Source: Planctomycetota bacterium
GTDB taxonomy: Bacteria > Planctomycetota > SZUA-567 > H5-PLA8
Length of the DNA stretch: 64,000 nucleotides
Direction of reading: 5' to 3'
Assembly: GCA_015075375.1 (NCBI GenBank)
Contig: JABTUM010000003.1
Coordinates: forward strand, 930,001-994,000
Shown here: positions 7,367 through 15,585 of the stretch, piece by piece
Position numbering within the stretch: the first letter of the stretch is position 1
Layout: each line of letters starts with the position of its first letter
Program-made: the position numbers and the translations under genes
Notes under the pieces: generated by a model
The model's input: the letters and a program-made list of their open reading frames with translations, nothing else
The model's database searches: none
Told to the model about the DNA's origin: nothing

Positions 7367-7977
7367 ACTCGGAGTATTGGACCGCGAAGGAAGTGCTCGA
7401 CTGCGTGGATACGTGGGCCGAAGACATGCTCATGGTTCGCGAGACCGGCATCGTGGACGTGGGCGGGCGGCTCGACGCGCTGCTTGTTCCGATCGGACAC
7501 CAGGCCGTCTGCATGCGCGCTCTTCGAGGAAGCTACTGGAAGCGCCCGCGCGTGGTCGGCGTAGAGGTCAAGGTCTCGCGGGCGGATTTTCTGCGCGGGC
7601 TCAAGGAGGGTCAGTACGAGCGGTACGCCAAAGCTCTTTCCGGGCTATACATCGCCGGGCCTCGAGGGGTCTTCAGCACCAAGGAGATTCCGGATTACAT
7701 CGGCATCCTGACCGTATACAAGCCGCCGTTCAGGAGGTCTCGGGAGCACTGCGCGTGCGTCCGCCATCCGAAGTTCAGCGAGAAGCCACTGAACGCCGAG
7801 TCGGCCTGGAAGTTGCTTTTCCATCTGTACGGCACGATGCGGCAGGAGTCGATCGAGCGGGACATCAAGCATCGTTCCGTGCTTCAGAACTTGGGTCATA
7901 TAGCCGCACGCAAGATCTTAAACCGCCTCGAGGTTGTCTCCGAGGAACTACTGAAAGAGGTTCATCGACCGAAATGA
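7363..7977 (+). CDS. PD-(D/E)XK nuclease, MmcB-like
   Basis: This 204-residue protein starts at GTG 7363 (GTGA overlap). It has a restriction-endonuclease-like core: RLDALLVPIG provides the aspartate, RVVGVEVKVSRADFLRGLKE gives the E-x-K strand, and YERYAKALSGLYIAGP follows with the conserved tyrosine/helix. This resembles MmcB and related DNA-repair nucleases. A role in DNA processing or host DNA degradation is inferred. Confidence 0.7.
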   Translation: MNSEYWTAKEVLDCVDTWAEDMLMVRETGIVDVGGRLDALLVPIGHQAVCMRALRGSYWKRPRVVGVEVKVSRADFLRGLKEGQYERYAKALSGLYIAGPRGVFSTKEIPDYIGILTVYKPPFRRSREHCACVRHPKFSEKPLNAESAWKLLFHLYGTMRQESIERDIKHRSVLQNLGHIAARKILNRLEVVSEELLKEVHRPK

Positions 7978-8672
7978 AACCAACGATCGTTTGCATTACC
8001 GGAATGCACCGCTCCGGCACATCGCTGCTCGCCAAGCTCATGCACGCCATGGGCGTCTACCTCGGCGAAGTGGACGACCTGCTCGGCGCGCATCCCAGCA
8101 ATCCCGCCGGGCACTGGGAGCACGTCAAGATGCTCGACATCAACGAGCGTCTGCTCCGGGCGAATGACGGAACCTGGAACGATCCGCCGAAGGTGGTCAT
8201 CACGGCGAGCCTCGTGAGCGAAGCCCGCGAGCTTGTGAAGCGCTGCTTCGACGGCCGGCCGCTCTGGGGCTGGAAGGATCCACGCAACTGCTTGACGCTG
8301 GACTTCTGGCGCGAGGTGCTGGACGACGAGCCGATTATCGTCTCGAGCGTGCGGCACCCGGACGAGGTGGTTCAGTCGCTCAAGGCGCGCAACGGCACGG
8401 ACCCGTACTTAGCCGCTGGCCTTTGGTATACCTACAATGGCCGGCTCTCACAGCAGCGCCGCTACGCGCCCGAGCGCTTCGCGGCTGTCTGGTATCCGCG
8501 CCTGCTCGCCGATCCGCTCGACGCGCTGGTCCGCGTGCGGCGCATGATCCCCGGACTGAGGCACCACGGCATTCAGCGGGTCGCCGTCCCGGAATTCCGG
8601 CACCACGAATCTTACCGAGAACTGCAGTGCGGAGAGGACGGACTGATTCGCTCGCTCGGCATTCAGTTCTGA
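7974..8672 (+). CDS. Sulfotransferase-family protein
   Basis: This 232-residue protein starts with the PAPS-binding P-loop ITGMHRSGTSLLAKLM (about 7-22), the hallmark of sulfotransferases. A second conserved stretch, WKDPRNCLTLDFW, and the 3'-phosphate-binding VSSVRHPDEVVQSL follow. The family moves a sulfo group from PAPS to carbohydrate or protein. Together with the glycosyltransferase at 18580 it suggests modification of a surface glycan or of a virion protein. It is the last gene before dyad site 2. Confidence 0.8.
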   Translation: MKPTIVCITGMHRSGTSLLAKLMHAMGVYLGEVDDLLGAHPSNPAGHWEHVKMLDINERLLRANDGTWNDPPKVVITASLVSEARELVKRCFDGRPLWGWKDPRNCLTLDFWREVLDDEPIIVSSVRHPDEVVQSLKARNGTDPYLAAGLWYTYNGRLSQQRRYAPERFAAVWYPRLLADPLDALVRVRRMIPGLRHHGIQRVAVPEFRHHESYRELQCGEDGLIRSLGIQF

Positions 8673-8695
8673 TCGTTTTCACTAACGCTCCTTCT

Positions 8696-8744
8696 GAACT
8701 TGCGATAAAAGGAAATTGTGTTTTGTCGCAAGTTCGGGTTGACG
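8696..8744 (+). promoter_or_regulatory. Operon-head dyad element, site 2
   Basis: ATTGTG-N6-CGCAAG at 8715-8732 is the reverse reading of CTTGCG-N6-CACAAT, identical in half-sites to site 1. A further GAACTTGCGA (8696-8705) makes a 10-bp inverted repeat with TCGCAAGTTC (8726-8735), which could also form a hairpin. GGGTTGACG follows at 8736-8744. It precedes the XRE gene at 8792, which may be the protein that binds these sites. Confidence 0.6.
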
Positions 8745-8791
8745 TTCAGGCTGCGGATGGGGTTTTATCCGCCTTGACGAAGGAGCGGTGC

Positions 8792-9037
8792 ATGCCGGGC
8801 TTCAAAGGCCGGTGTCCGGCTCGATACGAGACGCGGATACGGGAAGTCAGACGCGCGAAGGGATTTGAGACGATGCGTGAGTTTGTGGCTCACCTCAAAT
8901 ACTTCAGCGAGCCGGAGGTCTCCAGGTGGGAGACCAACGAAGTCATGCCGTCGCTCGATTCAGCCGCTTACATCGCCGAAAGGCTGGGCTGCAAGATCGA
9001 CGACCTGGTTGTACGGGCAAGAAAGTTTGGGCGATAA
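8792..9037 (+). CDS. XRE-family regulator
   Basis: This 81-residue protein is a single helix-turn-helix domain: RIREVRRAKGFETMREFVAH, EPEVSRWETNEVMP, AAYIAERLGCKIDDLV. ATG 8792 has AAGGAG about 7 bases upstream. It is the first gene after dyad site 2. Given its size and position it is a good candidate for the factor recognising the five CTTGYG-N6-CRCAAG sites, including its own, but that is inference. Confidence 0.8.
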   Translation: MPGFKGRCPARYETRIREVRRAKGFETMREFVAHLKYFSEPEVSRWETNEVMPSLDSAAYIAERLGCKIDDLVVRARKFGR

Positions 9038-9043
9038 GCCCTG

Positions 9044-9060
9044 TTGCGCCGATGGCGCAA
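9044..9060 (+). promoter_or_regulatory. Short hairpin before the membrane-protein gene
   Basis: TTGCGCC-GAT-GGCGCAA forms a perfect 7-bp stem with a 3-base loop, 10 bases before ATG 9070. The AAGG ribosome-binding sequence begins in its 3' arm, so it could lower translation of the membrane protein. No T-run follows, so it is not a typical terminator. Confidence 0.4.
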
Positions 9061-9069
9061 GGATGTTGG

Positions 9070-9582
9070 ATGAAAAAGCTGCTGTTGCCGTTCGTGCTGT
9101 TCGGCTTGCTGTGCCTCGGCTTCATGGGACTCCCGGCTTTCGGCGCCGAAGCGGCCGCCAACGTCGCCGCCGATTCGAGTTCGTGGTGGGAGTACGCCCT
9201 TTCGTTCGATCCGATCGTGGAACTGGCGCTGAAGGGCGTACTCGCGCTTGTCGGCTTCCTGTTCGGGCTGCGGCTGTTCAAGGATATGGCCTACACGGAT
9301 CTGGTCGAATCGCTGCGGGCCGGCGTGACGGAGACGGCGGAGACGATGACGGAAAGTCTCAAGGCCGCGGCGAAGGATCGTAATTTGACGGCCGAGGAAT
9401 CCGCGCAGCTTCGCGAGCAGGCGCTTCGTTTGGCGAAGGAACACATGTGGGCGCCCGCCAAGGCCCTCGCGCTCATGTTGGGTAAGAAGTACATCGGCCA
9501 ACTGGTCCAGCGCGTCTACGACAAGTACCGCAAGGACAAAGCCTCGCCGGCTCCCGCCAGCGACAGCCCGGTCACGGCGTAA
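9070..9582 (+). CDS. Membrane protein, possible holin-like
   Basis: This 170-residue protein starts with a signal-like segment MKKLLLPFVLFGLLCLGFMG ending PAFGAEA, a plausible signal-peptidase site. A second hydrophobic helix (VELALKGVLALVGFLFGLRL) spans about residues 49-68. A charged helical tail follows. ATG 9070 is chosen for its AAGG ribosome-binding sequence; ATG 9052 is in frame. It heads a run with a small amphipathic protein, a lipoprotein and a peptidoglycan-hydrolase-like enzyme, so a lysis role is possible but not shown. Confidence 0.6.
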   Translation: MKKLLLPFVLFGLLCLGFMGLPAFGAEAAANVAADSSSWWEYALSFDPIVELALKGVLALVGFLFGLRLFKDMAYTDLVESLRAGVTETAETMTESLKAAAKDRNLTAEESAQLREQALRLAKEHMWAPAKALALMLGKKYIGQLVQRVYDKYRKDKASPAPASDSPVTA

Positions 9583-9585
9583 TCC

Positions 9586-9774
9586 GTGGCCGCATGGCTT
9601 CGGGCGCTCCTGCGCCTGCTGATTGAGGCGATCATAAGTGAAACGCTCAACTTCCTGGATCGGCCGGATGTTATCGCCGACACGCCCGACCCCGTGCTCG
9701 AAACGATCGACCCGGTTGAGAGCGATAGCGTTCGCAACGCTGATCTTCTTAATCGGTTTCGGGGGCTCCTGTAG
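9586..9774 (+). CDS. Small amphipathic protein
   Basis: This 62-residue protein starts at GTG 9586, directly after the membrane protein. The first 25 residues (AAWLRALLRLLIEAIISETL) form a hydrophobic/basic helix, and the rest is acidic (DVIADTPDPVLETIDPVESD). It overlaps the following lipoprotein-like gene in a different frame by 59 bases, an arrangement like the nested Rz/Rz1 spanin genes, although it lacks a long coiled coil. Function unknown. Confidence 0.45.
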   Translation: MAAWLRALLRLLIEAIISETLNFLDRPDVIADTPDPVLETIDPVESDSVRNADLLNRFRGLL

Positions 9775-10129
9775 CCGCGAAGAAATGGCCCTGGTCTCGG
9801 TAGCCAAGGAACACCCCGAGACCAGGGGCCTTGCCCGGATCGTCGAGCAAGAGACTCGCACAACCGTCGATGATGACGGAGTCGAGCGCTTGGCGCAGGA
9901 CACGACGAAGGCCCAAGTCGTCGGCGATGCGACGGTCCGGAAGCTCGAGATTCCGAAGGACGGAGTCGAGGCTGCGAAGGACGCCGGCAAGCCCGAGAAG
10001 CGCCGCCGACTGGGCTACATCGTCGTGCCTGAAGCCGACGCCGCTCAACTGGTTCGCAACACGGACCGGCTATCCAAGATCCTGAATGACCCCGAGCTTG
10101 CGAAGCTCGTTAAAGAAAAAGGCTACTGA
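9716..10129 (+). CDS. Putative lipoprotein
   Basis: This 137-residue protein starts at TTG 9716, inside the previous gene. The start RAIAFATLIFLIGFGGSCSR looks like a lipoprotein signal ending at a cysteine, although the bases before the cysteine (GGS) are not an ideal lipobox. The mature part is charged and ends in a helix (TDRLSKILNDPELAKLVKEK). A longer start at ATG 9638 is open but adds a shadow-like arginine-rich stretch. Membrane anchoring is likely; a spanin-like role is possible. Confidence 0.5.
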   Translation: MRAIAFATLIFLIGFGGSCSREEMALVSVAKEHPETRGLARIVEQETRTTVDDDGVERLAQDTTKAQVVGDATVRKLEIPKDGVEAAKDAGKPEKRRRLGYIVVPEADAAQLVRNTDRLSKILNDPELAKLVKEKGY

Positions 10130-10650
10130 TGCAGCGCAAGGCCACTTGGGCAAAGCCGCAAAAATACTGCGGCGTTCCTAACTTCCACCTACTCGACGAG
10201 CATCTCTCCAGGAGCGCGCAGCCAACCGCAGACGGCATGAAGGTTTTGAGGGAGGCTGGATTCAAAACCATCATCAACCTGCGCAACTGGCATAGCGATC
10301 TGGATGAGATCGGCACCACGGGCCTGGCGCTCGAAGAGATTCCGATCAGCGCCTTCAAGCCCAACCTCGACGAAGTGACCCGGTTTCTGCAGATCGTCTC
10401 GCAGAAGGACCGCGGCCCGATCCTGGTCCACTGCCTGCACGGAGCCGATCGTACGGGCATGATGTGCGCGTTCTATCGCATCTGCTTCCAGGACTGGTCC
10501 AAGGAAGACGCGATCGAAGAGATGGTCGAGGGCGGGTACGGACACCACCGCAAGATGTTCGCCAACCTGCCGGAGTTCATCTGGGATCTCGACATCGAGG
10601 CGCTTAAGGCGCGAGCGGGCATCCCGTTCGTAATGAAAGCCTGCCCATGA
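10129..10650 (+). CDS. Dual-specificity/tyrosine-type phosphatase
   Basis: This 173-residue protein carries the C-x5-R catalytic loop ILVHCLHGADRTGMMCAFYR (about 103-122) of cysteine phosphatases. The upstream FKTIINLRNWHSDLDEIG fits the DSP 'vInLr' strand, and SAQPTADGMKVLREAGF is the classic lead-in. It removes phosphate from proteins, phosphoinositides or nucleotides. Its presence in a phage operon with membrane and cell-wall genes is unusual. It overlaps its upstream neighbour by TGATG and its downstream neighbour by ATGA. Confidence 0.85.
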   Translation: MQRKATWAKPQKYCGVPNFHLLDEHLSRSAQPTADGMKVLREAGFKTIINLRNWHSDLDEIGTTGLALEEIPISAFKPNLDEVTRFLQIVSQKDRGPILVHCLHGADRTGMMCAFYRICFQDWSKEDAIEEMVEGGYGHHRKMFANLPEFIWDLDIEALKARAGIPFVMKACP

Positions 10651-11465
10651 ACCGGACACAGAAAGCCGTAGCCGCTTGCGGTGGGGATACCTGGGTCGGA
10701 TCGCTGGGTATGGTGGCGATCTGGCCGTGGCCTCCTGTCATCGTCGGAGTTCCGCGCTCACGCTTCACCGAGGACGACTACCGCTTTCTGTGTACCGTGC
10801 TCCAGCCGGGCGATTTCATCCTATCCCGCGCCGAGCCTTTCAAGCTCTCGAACTGGGCGATCGGCCGACACGGAACCGCGTTCATTCACCTTGCGGTCTA
10901 TACTGGAACGGTGCGCGGGCAGAAGGATCCGCGCACGGGCTTTGTCCGCAAGCCCAAGCGCGTAGAGCTGAGCAATCAGACTCCCGAACGGTTCGGCAGC
11001 GATACGCACATACGCACGATCACGCACGCCGTGTCCGAAGGCGTGATCTGCGAGGACATCTTGCGGCTGCTCAATCATTCCGACCGCGTGGCCGTGGTTC
11101 GCCCCTACTTTTCGACGCTTCAACAGGTCTCCATCATTTCTTACGCGCTCAGGCGCGTGGGTCAGCCCTACAACTTCGACTTCACGGATAAAGGCCCGCC
11201 GGCAACCTACTGCACCGAGCTGGGCCGGCTCTGCTGTGAGCACGCCGGCATCGAGCCGCCCGCGCGAGTGAATATTCCCGTAACCCTGTTCGGTCCTTTC
11301 GGGAAAAAAGGCCAAGTCACGTTGGCCGACTCGTTTATCGAGCGCTTCGGTCTACTGGCCTGCTCGATGTCCTGCAACGACCGCCCGTTCTGGCGGCGCT
11401 CTTACCTCGGCGATCAGCTCCGTGAGTTCATCGCCGAAGCACCCGACGCGGCCTCGCCGCGCTAA
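10647..11465 (+). CDS. Permuted NlpC/P60 (YiiX-like) cysteine hydrolase
   Basis: This 272-residue protein has the permuted papain-like order. LQPGDFILSR (about 49) starts the fold, the histidine is in TAFIHLAVYTG (about 75), THAVSEGV follows, and the nucleophile is in PPATYCTELGRLCCEHAG (about 190). Relatives such as YiiX/YebB or LRAT act on amide or ester bonds of lipids, peptides or peptidoglycan. It could be a cell-wall or membrane enzyme of the lysis cluster. The coupling with a phosphatase is noteworthy. Confidence 0.7.
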   Translation: MNRTQKAVAACGGDTWVGSLGMVAIWPWPPVIVGVPRSRFTEDDYRFLCTVLQPGDFILSRAEPFKLSNWAIGRHGTAFIHLAVYTGTVRGQKDPRTGFVRKPKRVELSNQTPERFGSDTHIRTITHAVSEGVICEDILRLLNHSDRVAVVRPYFSTLQQVSIISYALRRVGQPYNFDFTDKGPPATYCTELGRLCCEHAGIEPPARVNIPVTLFGPFGKKGQVTLADSFIERFGLLACSMSCNDRPFWRRSYLGDQLREFIAEAPDAASPR

Positions 11466-11480
11466 CGCACAGGATCACCC

Positions 11481-11681
11481 TTGCGCTACGTCAAGATTCA
11501 GACCAAGACCCACGGGGTCGTGCGGGTTCCCGCGCGCAGTCGCGCCCTGCACAACACGCCTTTCTACAAGGCCGTGCGCTCGCACCAGCAACACGTCACG
11601 CGCCATGAGGCGCGCAACATGGATCGAACCTACGCATGCAATCGGCGATGGATCTATCTGCCAACCGCGGCGGCGAAATGA
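11481..11681 (+). CDS. Small basic hypothetical protein
   Basis: This 66-residue protein starts at TTG 11481, with AGGA about 7 bases before. It is rich in arginine, lysine and histidine (RVPARSRALHNTPFYKAVRS, HQQHVTRHEARNMDRTY), suggesting nucleic-acid contact. Its stop overlaps the next start as ATGA. No family recognised. Confidence 0.5.
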   Translation: MRYVKIQTKTHGVVRVPARSRALHNTPFYKAVRSHQQHVTRHEARNMDRTYACNRRWIYLPTAAAK

Positions 11682-11911
11682 AGCGGAAGCGCACGCAGGA
11701 TAACGGGCGGACCGAGCCCAAGATCAAGATCCAGGCCGTGAGCCTGGACGACGGGCGCTGGGATCTGCTCATTACGGAGTACACGGAAACCGGCGACAAG
11801 ATGATCTCTCGGAGCGCCTGCGCGGATGTGCCGTCGATGCAGTTGCATATCCGGGGCACCCTTCGTTCCGCCGGCGTCCGGACCTCAAGGAGACAGACAT
11901 GGAAGACATAA
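11678..11911 (+). CDS. Small hypothetical protein
   Basis: This 77-residue protein starts at ATG 11678. A basic start (MKRKRTQDNGRTEPKIKIQ) is followed by alternating hydrophobic strands (AVSLDDGRWDLLITEYTE), suggesting a small beta-rich fold. It overlaps the next gene by 13 bases. No family recognised; a DNA-related role is suggested only by the operon, which continues with recombination genes. Confidence 0.5.
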   Translation: MKRKRTQDNGRTEPKIKIQAVSLDDGRWDLLITEYTETGDKMISRSACADVPSMQLHIRGTLRSAGVRTSRRQTWKT

Positions 11912-12915
11912 CTCGAAGTCCCGAAGCGCTCTCGCGAGCGATGCGCGGCATCGGCCAGGTGTATGCGCGTCAGCCCATCGGTGCGGTACTCCAGATCGGC
12001 TGGCGCCAGAAGGACGAGGGCGGGCGCTGGAAGTACGTCGGCGCGTTCGGCGGATCCGAGAAGAAGGGCATGCGGCGGTGCTTCAACATTATGACCGCCG
12101 TGCCCAACACAAAGATCAAGCGCGGCACCATGGACGTGCCCGCGCGCAGCCTGCACCCGGACTTCGCGCGCTTCAACTCGGCCGACCCCGAGAAGTGCAT
12201 GTCGATCCGAGCGGTGCTGGTGAACAAGGACGCGAAGGACGCCTACCGCAAGAGCCTGGGCGCGTTCAAGTGCTTGAGCCGCGACAAGAATCCGCCCTCG
12301 GGCTGGTTCTGCAAGGGCGACGCGCAGAAGGCGGTCCGGTGGGACGCCGCCTCGCAATCCTTCCGCGAGATCGTCTGTCCCGCAGAAGCCTGCGAGTTCC
12401 GCCAGGAAGGCAGCGGGCCGAAGAATCAGGGAACCTTGTGTAAGTGCAACTTATCCCTGCTCGCCCAGTTCCGCTGGGCCAGCGGCGACTTGCCGCAGCT
12501 TATGTTCCAGTGGGACTCGAAGTCCTGGAACAACGCGGGGAACCTCGAAGGGCTCTTCGCTCAGGTGGACGAAGCCGCAGGCGTCCTGGGATACCCGAAT
12601 GGCACGTTCCCGGTGATGGGGCTCCCGATCACCTTGACGCTGAGCCAGAAGGTCAAGGAGTCGTCCCAGTTCCCGATCGTAAGCCTGTCGGTGGACGGAG
12701 ACGTCTTCTCCTGGGCCAAGATCGCGCATCGGATCTTCGGGTCCACGGCCGGAGGCAGGCAAGCTCTGGGCATGTCGCAAGCGCCGGCCCCGCGCGCGCT
12801 CCAGCTCGAGCCGCCCGAAGGATTCACGCCGGATGAAATGGACGCGGCGACCGAGGCCGCGCTGAATCCCGATTATCGCCCGGCGAATGTCCGGGAAGCC
12901 GCCGAGCCACAATGA
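11899..12915 (+). CDS. Recombination directionality factor-like protein
   Basis: This 338-residue protein resembles the phage Gp3-like/recombination-directionality-factor group. A zinc-binding cluster, CPAEACEFRQ and TLCKCNLSL (about 156-180), is followed by strands that usually precede WxxxSxxSxxN; here FQWDSKSWNNAGNLEGLF. AGGAG lies about 8 bases before ATG 11899. Such proteins bind integrases or act in phage DNA metabolism. The window has a tyrosine, not serine, recombinase, so the exact role is open. It couples to a nuclease gene by an ATGA overlap. Confidence 0.6.
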   Translation: MEDITRSPEALSRAMRGIGQVYARQPIGAVLQIGWRQKDEGGRWKYVGAFGGSEKKGMRRCFNIMTAVPNTKIKRGTMDVPARSLHPDFARFNSADPEKCMSIRAVLVNKDAKDAYRKSLGAFKCLSRDKNPPSGWFCKGDAQKAVRWDAASQSFREIVCPAEACEFRQEGSGPKNQGTLCKCNLSLLAQFRWASGDLPQLMFQWDSKSWNNAGNLEGLFAQVDEAAGVLGYPNGTFPVMGLPITLTLSQKVKESSQFPIVSLSVDGDVFSWAKIAHRIFGSTAGGRQALGMSQAPAPRALQLEPPEGFTPDEMDAATEAALNPDYRPANVREAAEPQ

Positions 12916-14162
12916 ACGCGCCCGTTCGCTCCTACTCGCCGACCTCCCTGACCGTGTTCCAGCGGAACTGTCCGCACGCGCTCGACCTGTACTTCCAGAA
13001 GCGTATGGAGCACGAGTACGAGGTCGAAGGCCCCGAAGCCGCCGAAATCGGCATCGTGTTCCATGCCTGCCTGCATGCAGCCGGCCTGGCGTCGGCGAAG
13101 CGCGAGGACTTGCTGGCGGCCGTGAACGAAACGGCCGCGGCGTATGCCTCGCGGATCTCGCCGGACCGCGCGTTCCAGGGGCGCGAGCTTGCGCGCGAGT
13201 TCGTGGAGTGGTGGCAGTTCCCGGTGGGCTACCAGTTCGAGCATGGGCTCGCCTTCGATCCGAAGTGGAATCCGGTGGACTGGGACAGCCCGCAGCGTCG
13301 GCTGCGCATGATCCTCGACGCCATCGGCACGGAAGAGATCGAGCATCAATACTACGGCCCTCTCCGCTACGTCGTGGGTCAGGACTATAAGACCGGCTGG
13401 GGCGCGTCTCCGCACGAACTGGACAGCGTGCAGATGGATGGCTACGCGACCGCGCTGCGCAAGCTCTACGGTGAAGAGGTGGACGCGATCCGCCTGATGA
13501 TCGTGGCCGTGCGCTACCGCAAGGTCTACATCCGCGACTACATCCTGCAGGACGAAGAGGACTCGGCCGCGCTGGACCGCCGGGCCGAACGGCTGGTCTT
13601 CGCGATTCGCGCCGCTCACAAGAGCGACGGGCATGCGCGGATCGGACTCGGGTGCATGCGCTGCAACTTCACCGAGGAATGCGAGACGTTCCGGGCGCGC
13701 GCGGCCGAACTGCGCGAGCATCCGCTCGACCTGCACGCGCCGCCGGAATCCTTGGCCCGTGACTACGCGGTGCTGAAGTCGCGGACGAAGGAACTGGACG
13801 AACACCTCCGGGTCGCCACCAACGTCAAGCCGATCGAACTGGACGGCCAAGTGCTCGGCTGGCACCCGAAGGAAAAGACGGAGCTGAAGGATCCCGGAGC
13901 GCTGATCGCCGTTTGGGAGCAGGCCCACGGCGCCAAGCTGACCGAGGACGAAAAGGGTCACGTGCGCGCGATGCTGCTTGCGGCCGATCCCGGCAGCACG
14001 CACCTCCAGAACGTCATCAAGAAGTGCTCGAAGAAGCTGGGCTACAAGAATCAGAAGCTCGCCCTCGAGGAAGTGCTGCCGAAGCACACGGACATCAAGG
14101 ACACGATGGAGTTTGGATTCCGCGCGGCCGAGCCCGCGCCCAAGGAAGGGAAGAAAAGTTGA
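12912..14162 (+). CDS. Cas4/RecB-type PD-(D/E)XK nuclease
   Basis: This 416-residue protein has the RecB-nuclease layout: GIVFHACLHAAG gives the first histidine motif (about 47-58), RMILDAIGTEE the catalytic aspartate, GQDYKTGW (about 156) the D-x-K, and VQMDGYATALRKLYG the Q-x-x-x-Y motif. Cysteines near the start (QRNCPHAL) and in GLGCMRCNFTEECETF (about 244) form a likely iron-sulfur cluster, as in Cas4/AddB. It probably resects DNA ends for recombination. It lies next to a RuvC-like resolvase. Confidence 0.85.
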   Translation: MNAPVRSYSPTSLTVFQRNCPHALDLYFQKRMEHEYEVEGPEAAEIGIVFHACLHAAGLASAKREDLLAAVNETAAAYASRISPDRAFQGRELAREFVEWWQFPVGYQFEHGLAFDPKWNPVDWDSPQRRLRMILDAIGTEEIEHQYYGPLRYVVGQDYKTGWGASPHELDSVQMDGYATALRKLYGEEVDAIRLMIVAVRYRKVYIRDYILQDEEDSAALDRRAERLVFAIRAAHKSDGHARIGLGCMRCNFTEECETFRARAAELREHPLDLHAPPESLARDYAVLKSRTKELDEHLRVATNVKPIELDGQVLGWHPKEKTELKDPGALIAVWEQAHGAKLTEDEKGHVRAMLLAADPGSTHLQNVIKKCSKKLGYKNQKLALEEVLPKHTDIKDTMEFGFRAAEPAPKEGKKS

Positions 14163-15031
14163 TGGATTACTTCGCCGAAAAGCGCCGGTTCGCGGCGGTC
14201 GTAAGCGGCCTCAAGTGGGGCTACCGCAAATCCAAGAAGGCCGACGGGCGCACGAAGCTGATTACCCTGGAATTCCTGGTCCGGATCACGCCCGAGATCA
14301 AGAGCGCGATGCCGAGCGAGTTCGGCCGCGTGATGAGCTACGGTGCGGCCGGCGACGGCGAGTACCTCGTTTCGAAGGTGAGCGTCTCGCGCGAAATCAT
14401 CATCGCCTTGCGCGTATACCACCCGAGCGGCCTCGGACCGCGCGCCGTTCCGATTCTCCAGATCGGCCTCGACAGCGGACCGCTGGACTACGCCAGCCTG
14501 AAGGTGCGCGAGCTGGTTCAAGGCGACGATGCGTGGATGCTCAAAATCCAATGCCGCTGCCCGTACACGAAGGAACTTTGGGAATGGCTGGGCGACCGCG
14601 GCTGGCTCGAGGCCGATTGCGTGCTCGAGACCGAGCCCTTCCAGGATCCGCTCTTCAGGGCCGGCGAAAACGCCGCCGAATCGGAGGGCGAAGAGTCCGG
14701 CGAAGACGACGAGCAGGGCTCGCTGCTTGACGATCCCCCCGCCCCGGCCGAGCCCGAAAAGCCCGTCGAGCCGGAGAAGCCGACCGAACCCGAGAAGCCC
14801 GTCGAGCCCGAGAAGCCCAAGGCGCGCAAGAAGGCCGCAAAGGTGGTGCCGCCCAAAGAGCCCGAGCCGCAGCCGGAGGAAGAGCCCGAACTGCCGCCCC
14901 GATCCGAGCACGAATTCCCCGAGCCGGAGCCGGAGCGAGACGATCCCGAGCCGGAGCCCGAATCGGACGAGCCCGCCGAAGAGGACGAGGACGACGGGAT
15001 GGGACTTCCCTGGCAGACGGAGTCGGAATGA
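14162..15031 (+). CDS. Unknown protein with acidic Pro/Glu repeat tail
   Basis: This 289-residue protein has a beta-rich N-terminal half (to about 160) that I do not recognise. From about residue 195 it is a long disordered tail with repeated EPEKPVEPEKPTEPEKP-type units, then a very acidic stretch ending DDGMGLPWQTESE. Acidic tails in recombination genes can mimic DNA or dock partners. It sits between the RecB-type nuclease and the resolvase, all overlapping, so a recombination accessory role is inferred. Confidence 0.6.
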   Translation: MDYFAEKRRFAAVVSGLKWGYRKSKKADGRTKLITLEFLVRITPEIKSAMPSEFGRVMSYGAAGDGEYLVSKVSVSREIIIALRVYHPSGLGPRAVPILQIGLDSGPLDYASLKVRELVQGDDAWMLKIQCRCPYTKELWEWLGDRGWLEADCVLETEPFQDPLFRAGENAAESEGEESGEDDEQGSLLDDPPAPAEPEKPVEPEKPTEPEKPVEPEKPKARKKAAKVVPPKEPEPQPEEEPELPPRSEHEFPEPEPERDDPEPEPESDEPAEEDEDDGMGLPWQTESE

Positions 15032-15054
15032 AGTGGCTCAGGAAGGATTACACC

Positions 15055-15585
15055 ATGAACCGCATCATCGCGATCGACGCAGGATTCACCTCGTGTGGCT
15101 GGGCCGTGCTGGAGCCCGGTCCCGTCCGCCCGATCGCACTGGGCTGCATTCGCACCGAGAAGTCGAACCGAAAGGGCGCGGTGCGCGTGGCCGACGACGA
15201 CATCCGCCGCTGCCAGGAGGTCGCCAGGGTGCTTTCCAGGACCATTCGCACGCACGGGGTCGGCGGCGTGATCGCCGAACTTCCGAGTGCCGGAGCCAAG
15301 GGCGCGCGCGCGATCGCCTGCATGGCTCGGGCCGGCGCGATCGTGGCCGTGGTCGCGGAGCTTTGGCGGCTGCCGGCCGAATGGGTGACTCCGAACGAGA
15401 TCAAGCTGCTCGCCGGATCCAAGGCCGCGAGTAAAGACGAGGTGGAGGCGGTGGTCCGAAAGCGCTGGCCCGCGGCGAAGCTCCCGAAAGCGAAGTGCGA
15501 GCGCGAGCACGTAGCCGACGCGCTCGCGGCGTTCCTTGCCGCAGAACACGGATCTCTGGTCCGCATGCTTTTTGGAACTCGATGA
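15055..15585 (+). CDS. RuvC-like Holliday junction resolvase
   Basis: This 176-residue protein has the RNase H-like fold of RuvC. The first acidic residue is in RIIAIDAGFTSCGWAVLEP, the second in GGVIAELPSAGAKGARA, and a terminal EREHVADALAAFLAA gives the last acidic residues. It cuts four-way junctions in recombination or before packaging. ATG 15055 is chosen because GGAAGGA lies about 8 bases upstream; ATG 15028, overlapping the previous stop, would add nine residues. Confidence 0.85.
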   Translation: MNRIIAIDAGFTSCGWAVLEPGPVRPIALGCIRTEKSNRKGAVRVADDDIRRCQEVARVLSRTIRTHGVGGVIAELPSAGAKGARAIACMARAGAIVAVVAELWRLPAEWVTPNEIKLLAGSKAASKDEVEAVVRKRWPAAKLPKAKCEREHVADALAAFLAAEHGSLVRMLFGTR

